Shown: positions 46,628 through 55,393 of the stretch, one piece after another
Numbering within the stretch: position 1 is the stretch's first letter
Layout: every line of letters begins with the position of its first letter
From: Paracoccus albicereus
Lineage (GTDB): Bacteria > Pseudomonadota > Alphaproteobacteria > Rhodobacterales > Rhodobacteraceae
Assembly: GCF_024359525.1 (NCBI RefSeq)
Contig: NZ_JAKZEU010000002.1
Span: 806,001 to 870,000 of the forward strand
Direction: 5' to 3'
DNA length: 64,000 nt
Notes under the pieces: generated by a model
What the model was told of the DNA's origin: nothing
The model's input: the letters and a program-made list of their open reading frames with translations, nothing else
The model's database searches: none
Made by a program: the position numbers and the translations under genes

Positions 46628-47083
46628 TCAGGCGTCGAGCTTTTGCACCGTCTCGCCATCCTTGCGGTCGATGGTGATGCGGCGCGGCTTCAGCGCTTCG
46701 GGCACTTCGCGCACCAGCTCGATATGCAGCATCCCGTCGGTCAGGCTCGCGCCCTCGACACGAACGTGATCGGCCAGCGTGAACTTGCGTTCGAACGCGC
46801 GGGTCGCGATGCCGCGATGCAGGAAGGTGCGGCCTTCATCTTCATCGGCCTTGCGGGCGGTCACGATGACGGCGCCGTCACGAACCTCGACGGACAGATC
46901 GTCTTCCGAGAACCCGGCCACGGCGATCGAGATGCGGTAGGCATCGTCGCCGGTCTTTTCGATATTGTAGGGGGGATAGCCTGGCTGGGCGGCTTCCGCC
47001 GTCAGCGTCCGGTCCATCAGGTCGGCCATCCGGTCAAAACCGACCGAAGCACGGTAGAGCGGAGTCAGGTCAAAATTGCGCAT
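46628..47083 (-). CDS. Small heat-shock protein, Hsp20/IbpA family
   Basis: A 151-residue alpha-crystallin-domain chaperone of the IbpA class: N-terminal LTPLYRASVGFDRM, domain core NIEKTGDDAYRISIAVAGF and RGIATRAFERKFTLADHVRV, C-terminal LVREVPEALKPRRI with an IxI-like tail. It binds unfolding proteins. I choose ATG 47083, with AAAGGA about 8 nt upstream; ATG 47092 would sit on the ribosome site. No clear RpoH promoter or ROSE thermometer was identified in the 108-nt leader. Confidence 0.93.
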   Translation of the reverse strand: MRNFDLTPLYRASVGFDRMADLMDRTLTAEAAQPGYPPYNIEKTGDDAYRISIAVAGFSEDDLSVEVRDGAVIVTARKADEDEGRTFLHRGIATRAFERKFTLADHVRVEGASLTDGMLHIELVREVPEALKPRRITIDRKDGETVQKLDA

Positions 47084-47191
47084 GGTGCACATCCTTTCAC
47101 AGCGATGCTTTGTCTTGCGCCCCCCGATCCCGGGCGAGCGCCGCGTTTCCCGGCGCCTTGTCGGCCATCCGGTTGCATCAGATGTGGGTTG

Positions 47192-48508
47192 TCATTCCGC
47201 CGCGTCAAGACCCCGGTAGCGGCCAAGTGACAGCGGGGCGGGACCCCCCGTCGCCCAGTCGAGCAGCTCGATGGTATGGACGACGGGCACCCCGGTCGCA
47301 CCACCGATCTGGACCATGCAGCCGATATTTCCGGCCGCAATCACGTCGGGTGAAAGCGCCTCGATCGTTGCCACCTTGCGATCGCGCAAAGCGGCCGAAA
47401 TCTCGGGCTGCAAAAGGTTGTAGGTCCCCGCCGAACCACAACAGAGATGCGGATCAACGGGCTCTGCGACGGTAAATCCGGCTTCCTTCAGCAGATCGCG
47501 CGGCGTCGCCTTGATCTGCTGACCATGCTGCAGCGAACAGGCGGAATGATAGGCGACCCGCAGGGCCGGGATGCCACCGGCAAGTTCAGGCAGACCATGC
47601 GACGATAGAAATTCGGTCACATCGCGCGTCAACGCCGAGACGCGGGCTGCGTCTTCCGCGATGGGATCATCCCGGAACAGGTGGCCATAATCCTTGACCG
47701 TCGTCCCGCAGCCCGAGGTGTTGATGATTATCGCGTCCAGCGGTCCGGCCTTTTCCGCCGCAAGAAGGCGCTGGATCGTATCGCGGGCCTGCGCGCGTGC
47801 GGGTTCTGTCTCGCCCATGTGCAAGGTCAGCGCACCGCAGCAGCCGAAGGCTTCGGGGATGACGACCTCGCAGCCGGCGCGCCGAAGCAACCGGATCGTG
47901 GCATCGTTGATGTCGGTGTTCAGCGCCCGCTGCGCGCAGCCGACCATCAGCGCGACCCTCGCGCGACGCTCGCCCATCGCCGGAAAGGTCTGGCCGTCAT
48001 CGTTTCGGCTGACCGGCGGGATCGTCTGCGGTGCCATCGCCACCATCGCGCGCAGCCGCCGATCGGGAAGGAAGCGCGCAAACGGACGCGCAATCCTTGC
48101 GCCCAGCATCGCCAGCCGGAACCGGCCCGGATGCGGCACCACCGTCTTCAGCAGCCAGCGCAGCGCACGGTCCCGCCACGGGCGGCGATAGGTCGCCTCG
48201 ACATGCTTGCGGCCCTGTTCCAGCAGGTGGCCGTAATCGACCCCCGAAGGGCAGGTCGTCACGCAGGCAAGGCAGCCGAGGCAGCGGTCGAGATGCAGGA
48301 CGGTCTTTTCATCCGCAGGCCTGCCGCTTTCGAGCATCTCCTTCATCAGGTAGATGCGCCCGCGCGGGCTCTCCAACTCGTCACCCAGGACCTGATAGGT
48401 CGGACAGGTCGCGGTGCAAAAGCCGCAATGGACGCAGCTTCGCAGGATCGCGTTCGCCTCTGCCAGATCAGGGTTCTTCAACTGCTCTGGCGTGAATTCG
48501 GTCTTCAT
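47192..48508 (-). CDS. glcF: Glycolate oxidase iron-sulfur subunit
   Basis: A 438-residue GlcF. Two [4Fe-4S] motifs, CVHCGFCTATCP (about 24-35) and CLGCLACVTTCP (about 75-86), are followed by two CCG domains (for example CCGALTLHMGE and CCGSAGTYNLLQPE). It passes electrons from the GlcD flavin to the quinone pool. ATG 48508 overlaps the glcE stop (ATGA). Last gene of glcDEF. Confidence 0.96.
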   Translation of the reverse strand: MKTEFTPEQLKNPDLAEANAILRSCVHCGFCTATCPTYQVLGDELESPRGRIYLMKEMLESGRPADEKTVLHLDRCLGCLACVTTCPSGVDYGHLLEQGRKHVEATYRRPWRDRALRWLLKTVVPHPGRFRLAMLGARIARPFARFLPDRRLRAMVAMAPQTIPPVSRNDDGQTFPAMGERRARVALMVGCAQRALNTDINDATIRLLRRAGCEVVIPEAFGCCGALTLHMGETEPARAQARDTIQRLLAAEKAGPLDAIIINTSGCGTTVKDYGHLFRDDPIAEDAARVSALTRDVTEFLSSHGLPELAGGIPALRVAYHSACSLQHGQQIKATPRDLLKEAGFTVAEPVDPHLCCGSAGTYNLLQPEISAALRDRKVATIEALSPDVIAAGNIGCMVQIGGATGVPVVHTIELLDWATGGPAPLSLGRYRGLDAAE

Positions 48509-49575
48509 GCGGCGACACCCCGCGCGCTGCTGCCGAACAATCCGCGCGGATCGAAACGGCGCGCGACGCCATCGTTCAGCGCGGCGATCGCGGGCGCCAT
48601 GGCTGGCAAATGAAGGGGTGCGGCACCCGCGACCCGCTCGGCAATCGCTCCCGTCGGCAGGTCCGGGCGCCAGGCATCCGGCGCTTCGGCCCAGATCAAT
48701 GCGCCACCCCAATCCACCGCTAAACGCCCCGGCAACGTGGCGATCAGCGCACCGGCCTGCGAGGGTCGCAATACGATCCGCCACACGGCACCTTTGCCCG
48801 CCTGCGCCGCCATCGCCGCGCCGGCATCACGCAATGCGGCGAAATCGGCGTCGCCCTCGACAGTCTCGACGTCACCGAAGCGCGCGAGCCGTGTAACCAA
48901 TGTCGCGGCGCGCGCTTCGACGGAACCGGCAAGCCCTTCCAGACGCAGTACCGTCTCGCCCGTCGGCAGGATTCCCGCACCCGAGACATCGAACGGCCCG
49001 CCAAGCGCGACAGTCATCGCCTCGACCGCCTGCGCCGCGTTCAGACCAGACAGCCGCAATGTCGCGCGCGACGGAGGGATCGGCGTCGTCTTGAACGCCA
49101 CTTCGGTCAGCGCACCCAAGCGCCCGCGCGATCCCGCCATCAGCTTGACCAGATCGTATCCGGTCACGTTCTTCATCACCCGGCCGCCGTTCTTGATGAC
49201 CTCACCCGCGCCATCCACGAAGCGAACGCCGATCAGCGCGTCGCGGCAGGCATTGACCAGCACCCTCCGCGGACCCGAGGCATTTGCCGCGACCACCCCG
49301 CCGATGGTCGAACCGGGCCGGTGATCGGGCTCGAACCCCAGCATCTGGTTCTCGGCTTTCAGGACGGTCGCAACCTCATCCAGGGGGGTGCCCGCACGAA
49401 CGACCAGTGTCAGCGCCTCGGGTTCATAAAGGACCACGCCGGTCAGGCCGCGCATATCCAGCCGCGCGCCCTGCCCTTCGCCGGGGCGCAGCCGAGTCGC
49501 GCCGCCCGCGATGCTCAGGCTTTCGCGCGCGGATCGGATCACTGACGCGACGTCGGCTTCGCTCTCAGGCCGCAT
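48505..49575 (-). CDS. glcE: Glycolate oxidase FAD-binding subunit GlcE
   Basis: A 356-residue FAD_binding_4 protein, shorter than GlcD. GFEPDHRPGSTIGGVVAANASGPRRVLVNACRD is the typical FAD-contact block. It forms the oxidase with GlcD and GlcF, converting glycolate to glyoxylate. It overlaps glcD by 11 nt. Confidence 0.95.
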   Translation of the reverse strand: MRPESEADVASVIRSARESLSIAGGATRLRPGEGQGARLDMRGLTGVVLYEPEALTLVVRAGTPLDEVATVLKAENQMLGFEPDHRPGSTIGGVVAANASGPRRVLVNACRDALIGVRFVDGAGEVIKNGGRVMKNVTGYDLVKLMAGSRGRLGALTEVAFKTTPIPPSRATLRLSGLNAAQAVEAMTVALGGPFDVSGAGILPTGETVLRLEGLAGSVEARAATLVTRLARFGDVETVEGDADFAALRDAGAAMAAQAGKGAVWRIVLRPSQAGALIATLPGRLAVDWGGALIWAEAPDAWRPDLPTGAIAERVAGAAPLHLPAMAPAIAALNDGVARRFDPRGLFGSSARGVAA

Positions 49576-51010
49576 TCGGACGCCCTTCGCGGCGGCTTTC
49601 GGACAGGTCCAGCGGGAACACCTTGGCAGGGTTCAGCAGCCAGCGCGGATCGAAGGCGTCCTTGACGCGCATCTGCGCCTCCATATCGGCAGGACCGAAT
49701 TGCGCCGACATGAGGTCACGCTTCTCGATACCCACGCCGTGCTCGCCTGTCAGGCAGCCGCCAACCTCGACGCAGAGCCGCAGGATATCGGCACCAAGCG
49801 CCTCGCACCGTTCCAGATCGCCGGGCTTGTTCGCGTCGAAGATGATCAGCGGGTGCATGTTGCCGTCGCCCGCGTGAAAGACATTCGCGACGGGCATTCC
49901 CGTTTGCGCCGACATGCGTGCGATTTCTCCCAAAACCTTCGGCAGGGCCGAGACCGGGATCGTGCCGTCGAGACACATGTAATCGCCCATCTGTCCCATC
50001 GCGCCGAAGGCCGATTTGCGGCCCAGCCAGATTCGCGCCGATTCCTCGGCCGAGCCGCTTTCGCGAAACTCCAGCGGAGAATGCCGGTCGGCGATGTCGC
50101 GGATCAGCGCCAGTTGCTCGTCGATCTCGCGCGGCGTACCCTCGACCTCCACGATCAGCAACGCCTCGCAATCGGGATAGCCGGGATGGGCGAACTCCTC
50201 GGTCGCGCGGATGCAGGGACGGTCCATGAATTCGATCGCGACGGGCAGCACGCCCGCCCGGATGATGTCGGCCACGCAGGCCCCCGCGACCTCGCTACTG
50301 TCGAAGCCGATCAACACCGGGCGCGCGCCGGCGGGCTTTGGCAGAATGCGCAGCGTCGCCTCGGTCAGGATACCCAGCTGGCCCTCGGACCCGCAGACTA
50401 CGCCCAAGAGGTCAAGCCCGTTCGCCTCGCCCATCGGGCCGCCAAGCTCGACCACGGTGCCGTCCATCATCACCATCGTGACGCCCAGCAGATTATTCGT
50501 GGTGACGCCGTATTTCAGGCAATGTGCGCCGCCTGAATTCATGCCGATATTGCCGCCGATGGCACATGCAAGCTGCGAGGACGGATCGGGCGCGTAAAAG
50601 AAGCCAAGCCCGTCCACCGCCTGCGTGACCGACAGGTTCGTGCGACCGGGCTGGACGCGGATCAAGCGATCTTCTGTGCTGATCTCCAGCACGCGGTTCA
50701 AGCGCGCGATGCCCACGACAACCGCATCCTCGGTCGGCATAGAGCCACCGGCGAGGCTGGTCCCCGCGCCGCGTGGCACGACCGGCACCCCCTCGGCATG
50801 ACAGACCCGCAGGATGGCCGAGACCTCTTCCGTCGTGCGCGGCAGCACCACCGCCAGCGGCGGGCACGAATAGGCCGACAGGGCGTCGCATTCGTAGACA
50901 CGCGTCTCGGCAGGGTCGTGGATCACCGCGCCGGGCGCCGCACGTTCCAGCGCCGCGACGATCTGGGCACGACGGGACAGGATCAGCGGATCGGGCCTGG
51001 GCATCTGCAT
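49565..51010 (-). CDS. glcD: Glycolate oxidase catalytic subunit GlcD
   Basis: A 481-residue FAD-linked oxidase. PRGAGTSLAGGSMPTEDAVVVGI is the FAD pyrophosphate region, and the C-terminal domain holds HAGDGNMHP and GGCLTGEHGVGIEKRDLM. ATG 51010 has a strong GGAGGAGG ribosome site; a second ATG at 51004 is possible. First gene of glcDEF. No glcC-type regulator or malate synthase gene is adjacent. Confidence 0.96.
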   Translation of the reverse strand: MQMPRPDPLILSRRAQIVAALERAAPGAVIHDPAETRVYECDALSAYSCPPLAVVLPRTTEEVSAILRVCHAEGVPVVPRGAGTSLAGGSMPTEDAVVVGIARLNRVLEISTEDRLIRVQPGRTNLSVTQAVDGLGFFYAPDPSSQLACAIGGNIGMNSGGAHCLKYGVTTNNLLGVTMVMMDGTVVELGGPMGEANGLDLLGVVCGSEGQLGILTEATLRILPKPAGARPVLIGFDSSEVAGACVADIIRAGVLPVAIEFMDRPCIRATEEFAHPGYPDCEALLIVEVEGTPREIDEQLALIRDIADRHSPLEFRESGSAEESARIWLGRKSAFGAMGQMGDYMCLDGTIPVSALPKVLGEIARMSAQTGMPVANVFHAGDGNMHPLIIFDANKPGDLERCEALGADILRLCVEVGGCLTGEHGVGIEKRDLMSAQFGPADMEAQMRVKDAFDPRWLLNPAKVFPLDLSESRREGRPNAA

Positions 51011-51124
51011 CGCGAACCTCCTCCCGGGGCGTAAGCCGATCAACGAACGATAGGTCAGCGACCTTGGGCTTTCAACTGCCCCGGCCGCGTCCTAGAACCG
51101 GATCAAAGCCCAGCGGGTGGACCG

Positions 51125-51862
51125 ATGCCGATAGATGTCTTCGACCTGATCGCGCTTGTCATGCTGTTCGCGGCATGGCTGACGATCGGCTGGTTCATCG
51201 AAAGCCCACCGCAGGGTCGCCCCTCGGTCAGCGTGCTGATGACGCGGTTCCGGCGCGAATGGATGCGGCAGTTCGTTACCCGCGATCCGCGCATCTTCGA
51301 CGGCAACATCCTGGCCAGCCTGCGCGAAGGGACAGCCTTCTTCGCCTCGGCCTGCATGATCGCCATCGGCGGCGGACTGGCGCTGATCGGCAACACCGAC
51401 CAGTTGCGCGATCTGGCTTCCGAATTCGAGGTCGGGCGCGGCACCACCGTCCTGTGGGAAATCAAGCTGCTGCTGCCGATGTTCTTCGTGTCGAACGCGT
51501 TCCTGAAATTTGTCTGGTCGCACAGGCTGTTCGGCTATTGCGCGGTGATGATGGCGGCGGTGCCGAACGATGCCCGTGACCCCGAGGCGATGCCGCGCGC
51601 CGATCAGGCCGCACAGCTGAACATCACCGCTGCACGCAACTACAATGCCGGGCTGCGCAGCGTCTATTTCGCGCTCGGCTCATTGGGCTGGATGGCCGGA
51701 CCATGGGCGCTGGTCGCAGGGACGGTCTGGGTCTCGCTGGTGACATGGCGACGCGAATTCGCCTCGACCTCGCGCAAGGTCATGCTGGCGTCACTGCCCG
51801 CGCCGCGTCTGCCCGATCACGCCAGTTCGACAGCGCCAGGATCACCGCCCCAGCAGCCGTAA
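51125..51862 (+). CDS. DUF599 integral membrane protein
   Basis: A 245-residue membrane protein with about four hydrophobic segments (roughly 8-25, 73-92, 118-137 and 182-215). TRDPRIFDGNILASLREGTAFFASACMIAIGG and KFVWSHRLFGYCAVMM are DUF599 blocks. Function unknown. Divergent from glcD. Its last 28 codons, a Pro/Ser/Ala-rich tail, overlap the convergent MFS gene by 83 nt. Confidence 0.87.
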   Translation: MPIDVFDLIALVMLFAAWLTIGWFIESPPQGRPSVSVLMTRFRREWMRQFVTRDPRIFDGNILASLREGTAFFASACMIAIGGGLALIGNTDQLRDLASEFEVGRGTTVLWEIKLLLPMFFVSNAFLKFVWSHRLFGYCAVMMAAVPNDARDPEAMPRADQAAQLNITAARNYNAGLRSVYFALGSLGWMAGPWALVAGTVWVSLVTWRREFASTSRKVMLASLPAPRLPDHASSTAPGSPPQQP

Positions 51863-52979
51863 GCCCGATCCCCACCATGCCTGGCGCGCGCCAGCCCCAG
51901 CCCGCCGCCAGCGCCAGCCCGGCGAGGAAGGGGCCAAGTGCGTTGGCCGCGTTGAAGGCCGCATGGATCATCGCCGACGCCATGTTCTGCGCCCGGCCCG
52001 CGACATCCATCAGGCGCGACTGCAGCGGGATCAGCATCCCGGCACTGGCGCTGATCAGGAACGCGGTCAACACCATCAGAGGCCAGCTTCCGACGGCCAG
52101 CGAGGCGAAGGCCTGCGTTGCCGCCATCGCGGCGAAGAAGATCCAGCAGGTCGCGTTGATGCCAAACCGCTCCGTCAATCGGCCCGATCCCCAAGTCGAC
52201 AGCGTCCCGCCAACGCCGAACATCGCCAGCGCCGCCGGGATCGCCCAGGCGGGCGGGCTGGCGGTCGCGAGCATCGCGGCTGTCAGATACGCATAGACCG
52301 AAAAGATACCGCCGAACCCGATGGCCGCGATCAGCAGCACCCAAAGGACGCGCGGATTGGCCAGCGCGCCCAATTCTTCCCACGGGCGCACCGGTTCGCG
52401 CGGTGCGGCGCGGGGCGCGAGGCGAAGGATCAGCACCGCCGAAACGGCCGCGATGATACCGGGCAGCGCGAAGCCCCATCGCCAGCCGATCTCCTGCCCC
52501 AAAACGCCGGCCAGCGGGACACCGACGATATTGGCGACGGTCAGCCCCAGCATGACCTGCGCCGCGCCGCGTGCCCGGCGTTCGGGCGGCATCGCGTCGG
52601 CGGCAAACAGCATCGCGACACCAAGGAAACCGCCATGCGGAAGCCCCGCAAGAAAGCGCGTCACGACCAGCGTGCCTAAACCCGGCAGGACTGCCGCCGC
52701 GAGGTTGACGACCCCGTAGATGGCGATCAGCGCGGCCAGGTAGCGCCGCCGCGGCAGACCCGCCCCGAAGAGCGAGGTCAGCGGCGCACCGACGACCACA
52801 CCCAGGGCGTAAGCGCTGATCACATGGCCCGCCTGCGGATCGCTGACCCCCAGATCGGCGGCGAAATAGGGCAAGAGGCCCATCGCAGCAAATTCCGAAG
52901 TGCCAATTGCAAAGGCGCCGAGCGCCAACGCAAGGATCGCGGGCAGCATGTTCTGCTGTTGTGTCATCGTGGCGTCCAT
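51780..52979 (-). CDS. MFS transporter, DHA1/AraJ-like exporter
   Basis: A 399-residue 12-helix major facilitator with an arabinose-efflux-like N-terminus (SEFAAMGLLPYFAADLGVSDPQAGHVISAYALGVVVGAP) and the loop motif FGAGLPRRRYL. Likely a drug or metabolite/H+ antiporter; substrate unknown. The start is uncertain: ATG 52979 chosen, ATG 52967 possible. It lies 78 nt after liuC and may be expressed from the same transcript. Confidence 0.85.
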   Translation of the reverse strand: MDATMTQQQNMLPAILALALGAFAIGTSEFAAMGLLPYFAADLGVSDPQAGHVISAYALGVVVGAPLTSLFGAGLPRRRYLAALIAIYGVVNLAAAVLPGLGTLVVTRFLAGLPHGGFLGVAMLFAADAMPPERRARGAAQVMLGLTVANIVGVPLAGVLGQEIGWRWGFALPGIIAAVSAVLILRLAPRAAPREPVRPWEELGALANPRVLWVLLIAAIGFGGIFSVYAYLTAAMLATASPPAWAIPAALAMFGVGGTLSTWGSGRLTERFGINATCWIFFAAMAATQAFASLAVGSWPLMVLTAFLISASAGMLIPLQSRLMDVAGRAQNMASAMIHAAFNAANALGPFLAGLALAAGWGWRAPGMVGIGLTAAGAVILALSNWRDRADAARAVTPA

Positions 52980-53057
52980 TCCGGTGATGGCGCAAACATC
53001 CGCGTTCGGCCCGGACTGCACAAGACCGGACGCGCGCGGATCAGACATGCAGGCGGA

Positions 53058-53840
53058 TCATGCCTGCCAGCGTGGCTTGCGCTTGTCGAAGAAGGCCGCA
53101 ATCCCTTCCGGCGCCTCGTCGCCCTCCCAGGCGGAGACGAGGCGATCGACCGATTCATCGATAACCGACTCGTCGATCCGCGGCCCGAGCGCGCGGCACT
53201 GTGCCTTGGCCGCCGCGATCGCGCCGGGCGCGCCCAGCAGAAACGGCGCCACTTCTGCCTCGACCGCAGCGTCCAGATCCGCCGCGGGCACCGCGCGCGC
53301 GGCCAGGTTCAGCGTCACCGCCTCAGTCGCATCGAAGATCCGGCCGGAAAAGAACACGCGTCTCGCGCGATCCTCGCCCATCCGGGCCAGCACGTAAGGG
53401 CCGATCGTTGCGGGGATCAGGCCCAACTTGACCTCGGTCAGGCCGAACTTCGCCTCGGTCGAGGCGATGGCCACGTCGCAGACCGCCATCATGCCGACGC
53501 CGCCACCGAAGGCGTTGCCGTGGACCCGCCCGATCAGCGGCTTGGGCATCACGTTCAGCGCGTTCAGCATCCCCGCCAGGGCGCGGGCGCCCTGCCGGCG
53601 CGTCTCTGCGTCGGCACCGATCTGCTGTCGCATCCAGCCCAGATCGCCACCCGCGCAGAAGCTGACGCCCTCGCCTGCAAGGATCACGACGCGGACCTGC
53701 TCGTCCTCTCCAAGCATCCGTGCGGCGCGCGTCAGCTCTTCGATCATCGCAGCCGACAACGCGTTGTGCTTGTCGGGTCGCGCCAGCCACAAGGTTGCGA
53801 CGCCGCGCGGATCGGTTTCGATGCGGATCGTTTCAAACAT
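53058..53840 (-). CDS. liuC: Methylglutaconyl-CoA hydratase (crotonase family)
   Basis: A 260-residue crotonase. The oxyanion-hole segments CAGGDLGWM (about 62-70) and GNAFGGGVGMMAVCDVAIAS (about 107-126), and the catalytic Glu in GLTEVKLGLIPATI, are visible. Within a liu operon it should hydrate 3-methylglutaconyl-CoA to HMG-CoA. It overlaps liuE by 8 nt. Confidence 0.9.
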   Translation of the reverse strand: MFETIRIETDPRGVATLWLARPDKHNALSAAMIEELTRAARMLGEDEQVRVVILAGEGVSFCAGGDLGWMRQQIGADAETRRQGARALAGMLNALNVMPKPLIGRVHGNAFGGGVGMMAVCDVAIASTEAKFGLTEVKLGLIPATIGPYVLARMGEDRARRVFFSGRIFDATEAVTLNLAARAVPAADLDAAVEAEVAPFLLGAPGAIAAAKAQCRALGPRIDESVIDESVDRLVSAWEGDEAPEGIAAFFDKRKPRWQA

Positions 53841-54696
53841 GACTGGCTTCCCTCAATTGTCGCGCGAACGAAGCCGCGTTTCGGATCAGATCCGCGTCAA
53901 GCCCGGTTTCATATCCGTGGTCGGCCAGATGCGCAGCGACCTTTTCGGTCGCCACGTTGCCCTTCGCGCCCGGGGCATAGGGGCACCCGCCCAGGCCGCC
54001 GACCGCCGCATCGAAAACCCGCAATCCGCGCGCAAGGCTGGCGTCGATGTTCGACAGCGCGCGTCCGCCGGTATCGTGGTAGTGGCCGGCAAGGCGCGAG
54101 GCCGGCAGTTCGTCCAGCACCGCAGATAGCATCGCGTCGATCGTTTCGGGACGGCCCTGGCCGATCGTGTCACCCAGGCTGATCTCGTAGCAACCCAGAT
54201 CGCGCAGCGCGGCAGCGACGCGGGCGACGCTTGCCGGCGGCGTCGGCCCGTCGAAGGGACAGTCGGTCACGACGCTGACATAGCCGCGCACGGGAATGCC
54301 GTCGTGCGCCGCAGCCTCTGCGACCGGGCGAAAGCGGTCGAGGCTGTCGTCGATGCTGGTGTTCAGGTTCGCGCGGCTGAACCCTTCGGACGCGCTGGCG
54401 AAGATCGCGACCTCGTCCGTGCGCGCCGCACGCGCGGCCTCATAGCCCTTCATGTTCGGCGTCAGGGCGGCATAGCTGACCCCCCGCGCGCGGTTGATGC
54501 CTGCCATCACCTCGGGCGCATCCGCCATCTGCGGGACCCATTTCGGGCTGACGAAACTGGTGACCTCGATCCGCCGGAAGCCCGCCTTTGACAGCAGGTC
54601 GACCAGCGCGATCTTGTCGGGCGCCGGGATCAGCCGCTTTTCGTTCTGCAGCCCGTCACGCGGGCCCATCTCGAAGATTTCGACCGCCTCAGCCAT
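53833..54696 (-). CDS. liuE: Hydroxymethylglutaryl-CoA lyase
   Basis: A 287-residue TIM-barrel lyase that splits HMG-CoA into acetoacetate and acetyl-CoA, the last step of leucine breakdown. The N-terminal GPRDGLQNE, the metal-binding HYHDT and the catalytic-cysteine loop GGLGGCPYAPGAKGNVATE are all intact. It overlaps the GST gene by 8 nt and liuC by 8 nt. Confidence 0.96.
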   Translation of the reverse strand: MAEAVEIFEMGPRDGLQNEKRLIPAPDKIALVDLLSKAGFRRIEVTSFVSPKWVPQMADAPEVMAGINRARGVSYAALTPNMKGYEAARAARTDEVAIFASASEGFSRANLNTSIDDSLDRFRPVAEAAAHDGIPVRGYVSVVTDCPFDGPTPPASVARVAAALRDLGCYEISLGDTIGQGRPETIDAMLSAVLDELPASRLAGHYHDTGGRALSNIDASLARGLRVFDAAVGGLGGCPYAPGAKGNVATEKVAAHLADHGYETGLDADLIRNAASFARQLREASHV

Positions 54697-55393
54697 CGGG
54701 AAGCTCGTAGAGGTCGCGCTCGTACAGCTTCGGCTGATCCTCCGTCGGCAACGCCTTCTGAAAAGCCGGGCGCGCCGTGCAGCGATCGACGTAAGCCTGC
54801 AGGGCGGGCGTCAGCGGCGTGAAGCGCGCGGCGGTCCAGACCGACCAGCCGACGGCGCAATCGACGCCGGAAAAGCCATCGGCCATCAGCCAGTCGTGCT
54901 TTGACACGGTGCCCTCGACCAGGCGCAGCGTCCGCGCCAGGCGCTTGGTCTCAAGCTTCATCACCGTGACCGAACGCTGCGAGGGATCGCGCAGCATCAT
55001 GTGGCTTTGCGTCAGGCTGGCGATGTGCTGGCCGACCGATTCCGCGAAATGGAGCCAGTCGAGCCAGCCGAGCCGCCCTTCGGCCCCCGGCGCGCGCCAC
55101 AGATGCCGTCCGCGCGTCTCGCACAGATACTCGATGATCGCGCCGGATTCGTGGATGACCGACCCGTCGATCTGCATCGCGGGGGCACGGCCGACGGGGT
55201 GGATCGCCTCGTATTCGGCCTCGCGCATGGTCTTGGCGCGGATATCCATCACGTTCAGTTCGAACGGCAGGTCCAGTTCATGAAGCAGCCAAAGCACCCG
55301 CATCGAACGAGAGCCGGGGACATGCCAAAGCACCGTCGCGTCACCGTCGGCGGTGTCGCTGCCGCCATGGGCCGGGGGTTCGCTGTGGCTCAT
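54689..55393 (-). CDS. Glutathione S-transferase family protein
   Basis: A 234-residue GST. The N-terminal thioredoxin-fold domain has PGSRSMRVLWLLHELDLPFE with Ser as likely catalytic residue, and the glutathione-binding GRAPAMQIDGSVIHESGAIIEYL; the helical C-terminal domain follows. A 20-residue polar extension precedes the fold. It starts inside the stop of the carboxylase gene (ATGA), so it is translated with the leucine pathway. Its role there is unknown. Confidence 0.9.
   Translation of the reverse strand: MSHSEPPAHGGSDTADGDATVLWHVPGSRSMRVLWLLHELDLPFELNVMDIRAKTMREAEYEAIHPVGRAPAMQIDGSVIHESGAIIEYLCETRGRHLWRAPGAEGRLGWLDWLHFAESVGQHIASLTQSHMMLRDPSQRSVTVMKLETKRLARTLRLVEGTVSKHDWLMADGFSGVDCAVGWSVWTAARFTPLTPALQAYVDRCTARPAFQKALPTEDQPKLYERDLYELPDG

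Noticed and set aside
47084..47191. RpoH promoter or ROSE RNA thermometer for hsp20
   Set aside because: I could not find CTTG-N-CCCCAT-type boxes or a U-U/GGA-containing stem masking the ribosome site.
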